From positions 1 to 64,000 of the forward strand of contig PBUB01000013.1 of assembly GCA_002729885.1 (NCBI GenBank): a stretch of DNA of 64,000 nt, in the 5' to 3' direction. Numbering within the stretch: position 1 is the stretch's first letter; each line of letters begins with the position of its first letter. This DNA comes from Spirochaetaceae bacterium (GTDB lineage Bacteria > Spirochaetota > Leptospiria > Leptospirales > Leptonemataceae). Below are positions 7,131 to 16,313 of this stretch, one piece after another. Position numbers and translations under genes: made by a program. The notes under the pieces are model-generated. The model ran no database searches. It saw only the letters and a program-made list of their open reading frames with translations, and had not been told where the DNA came from.

Positions 7131-9329
7131 ATGGCAGAAACAACCACTCAGACCGTTCGAATTGCATTAGTTGGAAATCCCAATACAGGAAAGACCTCAT
7201 TATTTAACGTACTCTGCGGCGCACGTCAGAAGACCGGAAACTATCCCGGAGTAACTGTTGAAAAGAAAACCGGTATGGTACCGGCTTCGGACTATAATCG
7301 GCATAGCTTTTCCGTCATCGATCTTCCTGGCCTGTACAGCCTTCGACCCGCCTCTCCAGATGAAAGGGTATCTGCCAGAGTTCTTCTGGATCGCCTGGAG
7401 GGACTGGATCGACCAGGACACATTGTCTTTGTGGCAGATGCCACGAATCTACAACGAAATCTTTATCTACTGAGTCAGGTCCGGGAACTGGACGTCCCTG
7501 TTCTGGTAGCACTGACCATGACGGACCTTCTGGAAAAATCGGGACAGAAGCTGGATGTTGCCGCCCTGCAAAGAGAGCTGGGTTGCCCGGTAGTTCCTGT
7601 GGTGGCCGGCGACGGACAATCGGTACGGGAGTTTCGCAAGGAACTGGATCGATTCGTTGTAGAGTCTCCCAGACCCTCCAGCCATTTGCAGTACGAAGAA
7701 CCTCTGGAATCCATTCTGGAGGATTTTCTGGTCGAAGCAAGAAAGCATCATGATTTGAGCCGCCAGGAGGCCATTCAGCTTCTCTTCTTTCCAAAGGATG
7801 AAAGGCAATGGGAACCCAATGAAGCGGTACTGGAACTGGCCGAGGAAGCCATCGAAAAACTAAAGTCCGGTAATCTCCACAGTCCTGCAGTATTAACCAG
7901 GAATCGCTATTCCTGGTCCAAGAAAATTAGCGAAAGTACCATCCAACGAGTTTCTGCTCCTGTGCCCGGTTTTCGCAACCGAATGGACCGATTCCTCACA
8001 GGAAAGTTTACAGGATTCGCATCCTTTCTGGCAATTATGGCCCTGGTTTTTCAATCCATCTATGCCTGGGCCGGACCACTTATGGATGGGATTGAATGGT
8101 TGTTCTCTGCGGCGGGTGATCTGGCTGGATCGGGACTGGAAGGATCCCCGGTGCTACAATCTCTGCTGGTAGATGGCGTCCTGGCCGGTGTGGGTTCAGT
8201 TCTGGTCTTTTTGCCGCAGATCATGATTCTATTCGCATTTATCGCTGTGCTGGAAGACTCCGGTTATCTGGCTCGCACAGCCTTTATGATGGATCGACTG
8301 CTGGGCTGGACCGGCCTGAACGGTCGATCTTTCATTCCATTGCTATCCAGCTTTGCATGCGCCATTCCCGGTGTGATGTCGGCCCGAGTCATAGGGGATG
8401 AAAGAGCGCGAAAGGCCACGATCCTGGTGGCTCCATTGATGAGCTGCTCGGCTCGATTGCCGGTTTATGTTTTATTCATAGGGGCATTCATTGAGCCGGA
8501 CTACGGCCCCTTTGTGGCCGGTGCCATGCTTTTTGCCATGCACTTCATCGGTCTGATTGTAGCTCTACCTGTATCCTTCATACTGAATCGAGGAATTCTG
8601 AAAACTCCTCCCTCCCCCTTTGTTCTGGAAATGCCTCCGTATCGAATGCCCATGATCAAGAATGTGTCTATTCGAGTCTATGAGGCAGCCAAGAAGTTTG
8701 TGGTCCGGGCCGGCACGGTAATTTTCGCCCTCAGCATTGTGATCTGGGCCCTTAGCTACTTTCCATCCACAAATCCGGCCATGGAGGGCGTGGAAGCAAA
8801 ATACAGTTCCCTGATGGAACAGGTAGAGACTGAATCCAGCAATCCGGGTTCGGAATCGGACGATTCCCGGGCCATAGAAGAACTTGAAGCACAAAAGGAA
8901 CGAGCTCTGGCCAGCGCCAGACTGGAAGGATCTTATCTGGGAATGGCCGGTAAATGGATTCAGCCTGCTTTTGCCCCGCTGGGATTCGACTGGAAATTGA
9001 CGGTGGGACTACTCAGCGCCTTTCCTGCACGAGAGGTTATTGTGTCTACGCTGGGAATCATCTACAATGCATCCGACGAAGAGGAAGGACTGAAACTGAG
9101 TCTTTCCTCGGCCCGGGATAGTGAAGGCAACCCCCTCTATGGACCACTGCATGCGATTACCATGATGGTATTTTTTGCTCTATGTGCTCAGTGCATGAGT
9201 ACGCTGGTAGTTGTGCAAAAAGAGCTGGGGTCCTGGAAGTATGCGGTGTTTACCTTCTTCTACATGACAGCTCTTGCCTATGTCGCAGGCCTGATCGTTT
9301 ATCAAGTGGGCTCGCTCATCACCGGTTAG
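7131..9329 (+). CDS. feoB: Ferrous iron transporter FeoB
   Basis: This 732-aa inner-membrane protein has an N-terminal G domain and a C-terminal channel domain. G1 is GNPNTGKT (15-22), G2 lies in NYPGVTVE and G3 is DLPGLYSL (about 63-70). G4 reads TMTD (about 128-131), where Asn is usual at the first position. The membrane part holds GLNGRSFIPLLSSFACAIPG and PLMSCSARLPVY, the conserved Cys-containing gate regions. A charged Glu/Ser-rich loop lies near residues 560-605. It imports Fe2+ with GTP hydrolysis. It is third in a Fur-box-led operon after the Cys-rich protein and FeoA. Confidence 0.96.
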   Translation: MAETTTQTVRIALVGNPNTGKTSLFNVLCGARQKTGNYPGVTVEKKTGMVPASDYNRHSFSVIDLPGLYSLRPASPDERVSARVLLDRLEGLDRPGHIVFVADATNLQRNLYLLSQVRELDVPVLVALTMTDLLEKSGQKLDVAALQRELGCPVVPVVAGDGQSVREFRKELDRFVVESPRPSSHLQYEEPLESILEDFLVEARKHHDLSRQEAIQLLFFPKDERQWEPNEAVLELAEEAIEKLKSGNLHSPAVLTRNRYSWSKKISESTIQRVSAPVPGFRNRMDRFLTGKFTGFASFLAIMALVFQSIYAWAGPLMDGIEWLFSAAGDLAGSGLEGSPVLQSLLVDGVLAGVGSVLVFLPQIMILFAFIAVLEDSGYLARTAFMMDRLLGWTGLNGRSFIPLLSSFACAIPGVMSARVIGDERARKATILVAPLMSCSARLPVYVLFIGAFIEPDYGPFVAGAMLFAMHFIGLIVALPVSFILNRGILKTPPSPFVLEMPPYRMPMIKNVSIRVYEAAKKFVVRAGTVIFALSIVIWALSYFPSTNPAMEGVEAKYSSLMEQVETESSNPGSESDDSRAIEELEAQKERALASARLEGSYLGMAGKWIQPAFAPLGFDWKLTVGLLSAFPAREVIVSTLGIIYNASDEEEGLKLSLSSARDSEGNPLYGPLHAITMMVFFALCAQCMSTLVVVQKELGSWKYAVFTFFYMTALAYVAGLIVYQVGSLITG

Positions 9330-9492
9330 AGAAAATCCACCACCGATGCATGATTGAATTTGTCATTCATTGTCGCAAGTTTGCGCGGCTCTATGTATAG
9401 ATCATTCGATGAACGCAGGAGCGGATTTTCGTTTGATTAATATCCAATGGATGGATAACTCTCGGAACTGGCACCGGAGGGCTGACAAGCTC

Positions 9493-10788
9493 CTAACCTG
9501 CAGACGTTCCGTAGATGCCTTCTCCTTCGCTTCTGGCGATTACCGCTGCGCCGCAGGAATCGCTCCACACATTCACCGCTGTTCTAAACATATCCAGAAT
9601 GCGATCCACTGTGATAATCAATCCAATGGACTCCGCAGGCAATCCCACAGCAGATAGAATGATGGTAATGGTCACCAGGCCGGCCATGGGGATTCCAGCC
9701 GCACCAACTGAAGCAAGCAGGGCTGTAAAAACTACAATCAATTGCTGGGTAAGACTCAGTTCGATTCCAGATGCCTGGGCAATAAACAGAGTGGCTACGC
9801 ATTCATAGAGGGCCGTTCCATCCATATTGACAGTAGCTCCCAGAGGTAGCACAAAGCTGGTAGTGCGATTGGAGATACCTCCCTGCTTTTCGCAGCATTC
9901 CATGGTCAGTGGCAAAGTGGCGCTGGAGCTGGAAGTTGAAAATGCCATCAGCAATGCGGAACCCATAGCTTTCAGATGACGGAGTGGATTGATTCCGCCA
10001 TAGAATCTCAGGATGGCAAAGAGAGTAATAAAGGCATGCACGAACAGGGCAATGATTACCACCGCCATGTATGTGCCAACGCTTCGAACAGACTCAAGAA
10101 GGTTTCCTTCCAGATACTTCTCGGAAACCACTCCAGCTACAATACCCAGAATACCCAGCGGAGCAAATCGAACAATCCAGTCCGTGATTCGCATCATCAA
10201 TTCAAAGGCAGACTGAAAGAATCGAATCAGGGTATCTCCCTTTTCATGCTCCATGCGAAGCATGGCAGCGCCTGCCAGAAATGCGAAGAAAATGATACTC
10301 AGCATATCATCCTGCATCAGTGCCTGAAAGACATTTCGAGGTACGATTTCCAGAAGCGTTTGTCCCAGCGGCTTTACTTCTATAGAAGAATCCTGCAGTG
10401 CGGGAGGCTCCATACCGGCCCCGGGCTGAATCAAGTTAACCAGAATCAGGCCTGTGGTAATGGCCAGAAGACTGGTTATTGCATAGTAGGTCAGGGTTTT
10501 CAGGCCCAGCCTACCCAGAGCACCGGCTGCACCGGAGCTCTGGCTGGAATCGCCGGATGCCGGGCCGGTGGAACCCATATTTTTCAGGCCCGCCACGCCA
10601 CTAATGATGGAGCATAGAATTAGTGGAGCCACAATCATTCTCAGGGCTCTCAGAAAGAGATCACCGGCCCAGGTAATGTAGCCGGCCTCCTGGGGCAGCA
10701 GGAAACCATACAGGGCTCCCAGAATCAGGGCGGCCAGGATTTGCCAGTGCAGAGGTATTGAAATTAGGGCGCGCAGGGCTCGAGACAT
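9493..10788 (-). CDS. Dicarboxylate/amino acid:cation symporter (DAACS family)
   Basis: This protein of about 431 aa imports C4-dicarboxylates or Glu/Asp with Na+ or H+. It has the serine-rich hairpin AFSTSSSSATLPLTME (about residues 270-285) and the NMDGTALYE metal and substrate motif (about 308-316), both diagnostic of the GltP/DctA family, plus about eight membrane helices. I prefer ATG 10788, with GGTGA suitably spaced, over a GTG nine bases upstream. It faces feoB tail to tail across about 160 bp in which I see no clear hairpin. The substrate cannot be told between glutamate and dicarboxylates. Confidence 0.92.
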   Translation of the reverse strand: MSRALRALISIPLHWQILAALILGALYGFLLPQEAGYITWAGDLFLRALRMIVAPLILCSIISGVAGLKNMGSTGPASGDSSQSSGAAGALGRLGLKTLTYYAITSLLAITTGLILVNLIQPGAGMEPPALQDSSIEVKPLGQTLLEIVPRNVFQALMQDDMLSIIFFAFLAGAAMLRMEHEKGDTLIRFFQSAFELMMRITDWIVRFAPLGILGIVAGVVSEKYLEGNLLESVRSVGTYMAVVIIALFVHAFITLFAILRFYGGINPLRHLKAMGSALLMAFSTSSSSATLPLTMECCEKQGGISNRTTSFVLPLGATVNMDGTALYECVATLFIAQASGIELSLTQQLIVVFTALLASVGAAGIPMAGLVTITIILSAVGLPAESIGLIITVDRILDMFRTAVNVWSDSCGAAVIARSEGEGIYGTSAG

Positions 10789-10883
10789 TGATTTCACCGA
10801 TCTGGTCTGCTCCTTCCCGGGATTTTCCGGGGAAAAGGGACAGAATCCGAATTTTCGGTCGATTTAATGAGTTGCCGTGCAGC

Positions 10884-10903
10884 GCACCATATAAATTTGG
10901 TGC
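10884..10903 (+). promoter_or_regulatory. Hairpin directly before the acyltransferase start
   Basis: GCACCA (10884-10889) and TGGTGC (10898-10903) form a perfect 6-bp stem around TATAAATT. It ends 3 nt before the GTG start at 10907 and no ribosome binding site is seen there. It may limit translation or serve as an operator between the divergent genes. Confidence 0.4.
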
Positions 10904-10906
10904 ATT

Positions 10907-12106
10907 GTGAGTCGGATTGCTACAGATCTGCTCCGCATTTTTGCCGTTACTTGCATCGTGTTCAATCACGTGAGCTGGCCACTTTTTGTGTCCTCAGCCA
11001 GCGCATCCGGGGGAATGCTGGCCCATATCTCAGCCATAGTGAATCAGCTGGGCAAGCCGTCCGTGCTGTTCTTTCTCTTCCTTTCAGGAGTAGCCTTTTC
11101 CGGTAAGAAGGAAAAACTCACGATTTCTGGATTCTACCGCAGCCGGCTGCTCCGAATCGTCCCTCCGTTCCTGCTATTTTCCCTGCTGTTTTTCCTGATT
11201 TCCGGTGAATCCTTTGGAATCCTGGATCCAGTAGCCTGGCTTTTTGCAGGAACGGCTCACTATCATCTTTATTTCGTCGCTGTTCTTCTATATTTATACA
11301 TTTGCTATCCATTGCTACGCGAGATTCCTTACAAACCTTCCTATCTTATGACGCTGGTGGGTCTGGGAATTGGACTTCATTTGATCAACTCCTTTCGCTA
11401 CAGTGCACCACTTCCGGTGATGCTGGGTTTTAGGCTTTCGGATCTAGGAAATCTGGCCATGGAAAAGCCAGGGAGCGCAGATAGTCCCGGCAGCGTCATA
11501 TGGCTGGAGTACTTCGCATTTGCGGTGCCTTTCTTTATGGCCGGGCTCTGGCTGCCCGAGATCGTTCAAAGGCATTCCTTTCTGAAATTGAAATACTCGG
11601 AGGATCTTAAGGGATTTTCAGGCGTACTGAAGCAGTTCGCAGGAAGAAACTCCTTTCATCTATTTCTTCGATTCGCACTGGTAGTGGGCGGGTTCCTTCT
11701 GGTATTCAATGATTTTGTGCTTGGATATCAGACCGGTTTGCATCCGGATCCTGCCGGAAGAGTGTGGAGAATATCAGTAGCTCTCTATGCGGTAGCATTG
11801 ATTCTGTTTCTGGTCGCGCTGCCCGAAGGCTCTTCGCCTGCCTGGGTAAAAAAGCTAAGCAGGGCCAGCTTTCTGGTATATTTGCTTCATCCACTCTGGA
11901 TCGAAGCTACCAGATTCCTGCATCCATGGTATCAAACACAGGTAGTCATTCCACTGTCCTGGCTTACAGCCCTGGCTCTGCACGAACTGGCTCTTTCCTT
12001 TCCAATCTTTGGAATGCTCCTGGGCGAAGGAGATCGGTTGGGTCTGGGTGGCGGTCGCGGAGAAAAGGCTACCATTCGCGAAGAAGCCAATCGTAGCAGA
12101 AAGTAA
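10907..12106 (+). CDS. Membrane acyltransferase, acyltransferase-3 family
   Basis: This 399-aa protein has about ten membrane helices and the family N-terminus RIATDLLRIFAVTCIVFNHV, with the catalytic-type His in FNHV (about residue 22). The RSRLLRIVPPFLLFS block near residues 75-90 is also typical. Members move acyl groups onto sugars, LPS, peptidoglycan or exopolysaccharide from the cytoplasmic side. The start is GTG without a clear ribosome binding site; the homology begins right at it, so the start is likely right. It is monocistronic and divergent from the symporter. The acceptor is unknown. Confidence 0.85.
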   Translation: MSRIATDLLRIFAVTCIVFNHVSWPLFVSSASASGGMLAHISAIVNQLGKPSVLFFLFLSGVAFSGKKEKLTISGFYRSRLLRIVPPFLLFSLLFFLISGESFGILDPVAWLFAGTAHYHLYFVAVLLYLYICYPLLREIPYKPSYLMTLVGLGIGLHLINSFRYSAPLPVMLGFRLSDLGNLAMEKPGSADSPGSVIWLEYFAFAVPFFMAGLWLPEIVQRHSFLKLKYSEDLKGFSGVLKQFAGRNSFHLFLRFALVVGGFLLVFNDFVLGYQTGLHPDPAGRVWRISVALYAVALILFLVALPEGSSPAWVKKLSRASFLVYLLHPLWIEATRFLHPWYQTQVVIPLSWLTALALHELALSFPIFGMLLGEGDRLGLGGGRGEKATIREEANRSRK

Positions 12107-12141
12107 TCAATCTGCGCGGACCGTTCCCCATTTTCCAGGGC

Positions 12142-13560
12142 TCACTTCTTCTTTGAGGATTTCTTCGCTGCTTTTTTGGATGCTTTTTTGGAGGATTTCT
12201 TTTTTGCAGAAGTCCCCTTTTTAGCAATCCTCTTGCCTGTAAGACCTACCCTTTTCTTGGCTTGAGATGCATTGCCCCGGGCAATAGACATCTCCCATTC
12301 CCGGGTTTTCCAGATCTTGCTGGTAATCAAGCGAGCCCCTCTTCGCACCGTCATGTAGGACCAGGCCCATTGCACCAGAACCATCATACGGTTGCGAAAA
12401 CCGATGAGATAATATATGTGGACAATAAGCCAGGCGATCCAGGCAAAGAATCCACTCATCTTCAGTTTGCCCACTTCCAGAACGGCCGAGGCCCTTCCGA
12501 TGGTGGCCATGATGCCCTTATCTTTGTAGAAAAATGGCTTTCTGGTCTTTCCTGCAATGGTGCGTAGAACATTGGTGGCTGCCAGCCTGCCCTGCTGAAT
12601 GGCTACCGGAGCCAGACCGGGAAGAGGCTTTCCATCCCTGGTGTGAGAAAAGGATGCCTGGTCACCTACCACAAATACCTCAGGATATTTCTCCAGGCTC
12701 AGATCGCTCTGAACGACGACGCGACCACCGCGATCCAGATCCGTATCCAGTGTGTAGTTAATTTCCGTAGGTCTTACTCCAGCAGCCCAGAGCACTGTTT
12801 GAGCCCGAATGACCTCTTCGCCTACAACCACACCGTGCTCATCCACGTCAGAAACCATACTGTTGGTCCAGATGGTAACTCCCAGTCTTTCCAGCTCCCG
12901 GCTGGCATGTTCGGAAATCTCTTCCGAGAACTGATTGAGAATACGAGAGGCTCCCTCAACCAGAATGATTCTGGTTCTTCGCGGATCAATATTACGAAAA
13001 TCCCGTTCCAGGGTGTAGCGACTGATTTCGCCCAGGGCCCCGGCCAGTTCCACACCGGTAGGGCCACCGCCCACAATAACAAAGGTTAAAAGTTCCTTCT
13101 GAACAGCAGGATCCGTTTCGCGTTCTGCCAGTTCATAGGCGATCAGCATCCGCTTGCGAATCTCGGTAGCTTCCTCCAGGGATTTTAATCCGGGAGCAAA
13201 ATCTTCCCACTGATCGTTTCCAAAATAGCTATGGGTGGCACCTGCGCAGGAGATTAAATAGTCGTAGTCTACGTCTCCAAAGTCACACTTTACCTTGCGG
13301 TTTTTCAGATCCACCCCTGTCACCACACCCAGGAGTACATCGATGTTGTCGTATCCAGAAACAATGGAACGAATGGGAACGGCAATATCCGCCGGACTGA
13401 TGGCGGCCATGGCTACCTGATACAGAAGTGGTTGAAAAAGATGATGATTCCTTCTGTCGATGAGGGTTACTGTAACTTCATCCTCTTTGGCCAGACGCTT
13501 GGCTGCATTGATTCCAGCAAAACCTCCCCCTATAATGACAACATGTTTGGGTTTGTTCAT
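12142..13560 (-). CDS. ndh: Type II NADH dehydrogenase (NDH-2) with a lysine-rich tail
   Basis: This 472-aa flavoprotein passes electrons from NADH to quinone without pumping protons. The FAD-binding motif is IIGGGFAGINAAKRL (about 9-23) and the NADH-binding motif is FVIVGGGPTGVELAGALGEI (about 161-180). Hydrophobic, aromatic segments near residues 370-400 would dock on the membrane. The last 35 or so residues are almost only Lys, Ser and Ala (KKSSKKASKKAAKKSSKKK), a histone-H1-like tail not typical of NDH-2. It starts 2 nt after the beta-lactamase-fold gene and is probably last in a four-gene operon. Confidence 0.93.
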   Translation of the reverse strand: MNKPKHVVIIGGGFAGINAAKRLAKEDEVTVTLIDRRNHHLFQPLLYQVAMAAISPADIAVPIRSIVSGYDNIDVLLGVVTGVDLKNRKVKCDFGDVDYDYLISCAGATHSYFGNDQWEDFAPGLKSLEEATEIRKRMLIAYELAERETDPAVQKELLTFVIVGGGPTGVELAGALGEISRYTLERDFRNIDPRRTRIILVEGASRILNQFSEEISEHASRELERLGVTIWTNSMVSDVDEHGVVVGEEVIRAQTVLWAAGVRPTEINYTLDTDLDRGGRVVVQSDLSLEKYPEVFVVGDQASFSHTRDGKPLPGLAPVAIQQGRLAATNVLRTIAGKTRKPFFYKDKGIMATIGRASAVLEVGKLKMSGFFAWIAWLIVHIYYLIGFRNRMMVLVQWAWSYMTVRRGARLITSKIWKTREWEMSIARGNASQAKKRVGLTGKRIAKKGTSAKKKSSKKASKKAAKKSSKKK

Positions 13561-13562
13561 GA

Positions 13563-15182
13563 TCAGGACTCCCTTCGCCGCACAAAAAACCAGACCATTC
13601 CGATGGCAAGCATTACAAGACCCAGAACTGAAAATCCAACAATCCCGCCAATGGAAAACATTACATTCACCTTATCGTAGGGCATCAGATCGGTCTGCAG
13701 GCCGGTAACATCTCCGTCGGAATCTCGTACTACTCGAACCATCCAGCCGTCCATGCCGGCCTTTCCCCGGGCCATAAATAGATCCGGAGCCAGGGGAACC
13801 AGATGAATGGAAGGTTCGGTCTCAAAGAATCCGGAAAACCGTACCCTGTTGTCTTCCAGATCCAGATGGGTATCCGCCAGAAAACGAAAGACATCTGCAG
13901 ATCCGGTAAGTAGATATCTAGGTCTGTAATAGCCGGTAAGCTCTTCGAGCATGGCCGGTGTTACGTTATCAGGATAATACCCTGGCTGAACTTTATCCAG
14001 GAATTCCCGGCACTCAGGATAAAGATCCAACATAATTCGATCCAGAATCTTCTGTAAGGTAATCTGCTGCCTGGCATTCAAGAGCACCACTGCTCCCCGC
14101 CCATCGTCGGTGAATATAGCACCGGAGGCAAATCCCGGGTACTGAGAAAGGATTCGATAAAATCCAGGACCTGAAGGTCCGCATAATCTGTGATAGTAGA
14201 AGCCTGGACTTCTACCGCCAGACGCAGAGGTCTGCCAGCGACGATCCAGCATATACCGGGCCACTTCTCCGCCAGACCGCGCTTCGCCTGTAAGTTTCTG
14301 TAGAAATGTACCGTAATCCTGGGCTGTGGTGAGCAAATCCAGGTAGCTATTGAATGCTACCCGGGGTAAATCTATGGGTGCAGGGGTCTTTCCTCTGGGT
14401 TCATAACCCTGTGCCAGTTTTCGTCCTTCCTTTTCATCGTAAAAGAAGGTGTTTTCCATATTCGCAGGATTCAGGATTTCATTTCTTACCAGTTCGTTGG
14501 GATTCAATTCTCTGGATCGAAATAGCCATTCATAGCCCTGGGGTGCATAAACATAGTGCTTTCCTGCAGGCAGGGTCTGCTCCATGGTTTCTTTCAATAG
14601 TTCGCTACGAATCTTCTCTACGGATTCCTGCACTCCCGGCGATAGTAGTCCTTCATGGGTGCTTTGAAGTCCCGCTGTCATCAGAAGCAATTGCTCGGAA
14701 GTGACCTGCCCGGAAGGAATGGAAATGTCCTGATCCAGGGCAACGTTTCTGGATTGCAGATAAGAAAGGAAGGCATACGCAGATAGGGGTGCTCGTAGAG
14801 CTCCGGCGGCGAACGCTGTATCGTTCGTAAGCTTTTCACCGGATTCAGAACTTACAACACCAAAGCTTTCGGCGTAGGTCCGACCGGGGCGAAATACGAA
14901 AACCTGCACACCCTGGATATTTTGATCCTCCATCAAGGAAGGGATATAGGAGCGCAAAGTATCGGTTAGATCCCTCGCCTGTGGAGGAGGCAACAGAGGA
15001 AAGAAAATAAATCCAATAAACAATCCAGTGAGAACCCTGTATCTGGATAGAAATGCTTTCGTATTTCGCAGGAAGTATAATCCTCCGAACGGAGAGAAGG
15101 ATCGTTTAGACTCTAATTTTCGCTTACCGGGATTTGCTGAATTTTCAGGAAAGAGACAATGAGACAGGAAAGCCATAATCAA
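13563..15182 (-). CDS. Beta-lactamase-fold protein lacking the catalytic Ser and Lys (pseudoenzyme)
   Basis: This 539-aa membrane-anchored protein has an N-terminal hydrophobic segment (about 52-66), a serine-hydrolase domain of the beta-lactamase/class C type (about 75-390), and a C-terminal helix (about 506-530) ending in RRRES. The catalytic SxxK site should fall in DTAFAAGALRAPLSAY (121-136), where the aligned residues are Ala128 and Ala131. The Tyr motif region reads YAPQGYEWLF rather than YSNxGY. I infer a non-catalytic periplasmic protein, perhaps binding peptidoglycan or a peptide. Its ATG overlaps the stop of the NAGS gene, so the two are translationally coupled. Confidence 0.75.
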   Translation of the reverse strand: MIMAFLSHCLFPENSANPGKRKLESKRSFSPFGGLYFLRNTKAFLSRYRVLTGLFIGFIFFPLLPPPQARDLTDTLRSYIPSLMEDQNIQGVQVFVFRPGRTYAESFGVVSSESGEKLTNDTAFAAGALRAPLSAYAFLSYLQSRNVALDQDISIPSGQVTSEQLLLMTAGLQSTHEGLLSPGVQESVEKIRSELLKETMEQTLPAGKHYVYAPQGYEWLFRSRELNPNELVRNEILNPANMENTFFYDEKEGRKLAQGYEPRGKTPAPIDLPRVAFNSYLDLLTTAQDYGTFLQKLTGEARSGGEVARYMLDRRWQTSASGGRSPGFYYHRLCGPSGPGFYRILSQYPGFASGAIFTDDGRGAVVLLNARQQITLQKILDRIMLDLYPECREFLDKVQPGYYPDNVTPAMLEELTGYYRPRYLLTGSADVFRFLADTHLDLEDNRVRFSGFFETEPSIHLVPLAPDLFMARGKAGMDGWMVRVVRDSDGDVTGLQTDLMPYDKVNVMFSIGGIVGFSVLGLVMLAIGMVWFFVRRRES

Positions 15183-16285
15183 TGGTCATTCTCGATTTCA
15201 CCTTCTGCGGGCAAAGAAAAATCAGAAAAATCCTCCGGCCGATTACTGGCATATTCGATTAGCTCCGGAATCCGGTTTGAGGAAGTATTCTTCCAGTAAA
15301 CCGTCCAGTAATCCAGCCTGTGAAACCCATCTGCAAGACGCTCGTACCAGCGATGAATGGTGTTTTTTCTGCGAGAACGCCAGAAAAGGGGCCCCGGCTG
15401 AGCCAGCACAGAATCCCAGAGTTCCTGGGCCACACCTTCCCCACGAGCCTGCAGACCCACTGCAAATTTGGAAAGATAACGCATTCCCTGGTAATCTTCT
15501 AGAAGCACAGCACCTCTGTAGCGCGAATCAATATGCATCTCGATCATTCGATCCAGGATGGACTCATCGTTCAAACGGCGGCCAAAGCTTTCCTGAAGCA
15601 ATGCCACCAGTCGTTGCCTGTCTACGCCATTCATGGAATGAAACAGATTGATCTCGCTTCTTTCCCTTACGATGGTTCCTGCACCTTTGACAGTAAAAAT
15701 CTCCTTTAGCAGGTCAAAGGGAGTGGTTACAGACAGGTGGATGCCGGAATCATTACTCAGTAATTCTCTACACAGATTTAAGATGGCACCATCTTCCCAT
15801 CGCACATTTGCTTCCGGATTGCAATGGAACAGGGACTCCCCCGAATTCGTGCGAATGGCACCGGCCAGCCGAACAAAGTGAATACGCTTGCACTGCGAAG
15901 GCACAAGTCGATGCAATGTATCCAGAAGACCCCGCTCACTATGAATCACTCTGAGAGTTCGATGATCCTCCGGTGCTGTTAGCGAAAAGTTTGCTTCTTC
16001 CTTTTTCCAGGTTTCAATCCGGAAGGTTCGATCATCCTGAAAATGATGGATCTGTCCGGAAGCCACAGGCTCGGTGAGTAGAACTGCCGGGAACAGCCCC
16101 AGTCGGCTCAAGAAGTACAGATGAGTGCGCAACATCTCCGGCGCCTGGGAAACGCTTTCTGCATCTGGAACAATAAGTGCGAACAGATCGCTGCCACTCT
16201 GGCGAAACTTCTTGAGATAGAAGTCTATCTCTTCGCTACGTCCAATACTCTGCAGAAAGAGACTGAATGCATCATCAAAAAACAT
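15179..16285 (-). CDS. N-acetylglutamate synthase, kinase-fold/NAT fused type
   Basis: This 368-aa cytoplasmic protein ends in a NAT (DUF619) domain, about residues 225-350. Its signature stretches are YRGAVLLEDYQGMRYLSKFA, QARGEGVAQELWD, LFWRSRRKN and WYERLADGFHRLDYWTVYW, closely like vertebrate and Xanthomonas NAGS. These enzymes make N-acetylglutamate from acetyl-CoA and glutamate, the first step of arginine synthesis. The N-terminal part is short and lacks recognisable kinase glycine motifs, so it is probably a degenerate amino-acid-kinase domain (total 368 aa against about 440 for the Xanthomonas type). It follows the LolA-like gene by 28 nt. Confidence 0.8.
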   Translation of the reverse strand: MFFDDAFSLFLQSIGRSEEIDFYLKKFRQSGSDLFALIVPDAESVSQAPEMLRTHLYFLSRLGLFPAVLLTEPVASGQIHHFQDDRTFRIETWKKEEANFSLTAPEDHRTLRVIHSERGLLDTLHRLVPSQCKRIHFVRLAGAIRTNSGESLFHCNPEANVRWEDGAILNLCRELLSNDSGIHLSVTTPFDLLKEIFTVKGAGTIVRERSEINLFHSMNGVDRQRLVALLQESFGRRLNDESILDRMIEMHIDSRYRGAVLLEDYQGMRYLSKFAVGLQARGEGVAQELWDSVLAQPGPLFWRSRRKNTIHRWYERLADGFHRLDYWTVYWKNTSSNRIPELIEYASNRPEDFSDFSLPAEGEIENDH

Positions 16286-16313
16286 AGTAATGGTCCTGGA
16301 TCTTGCTCAGAGA

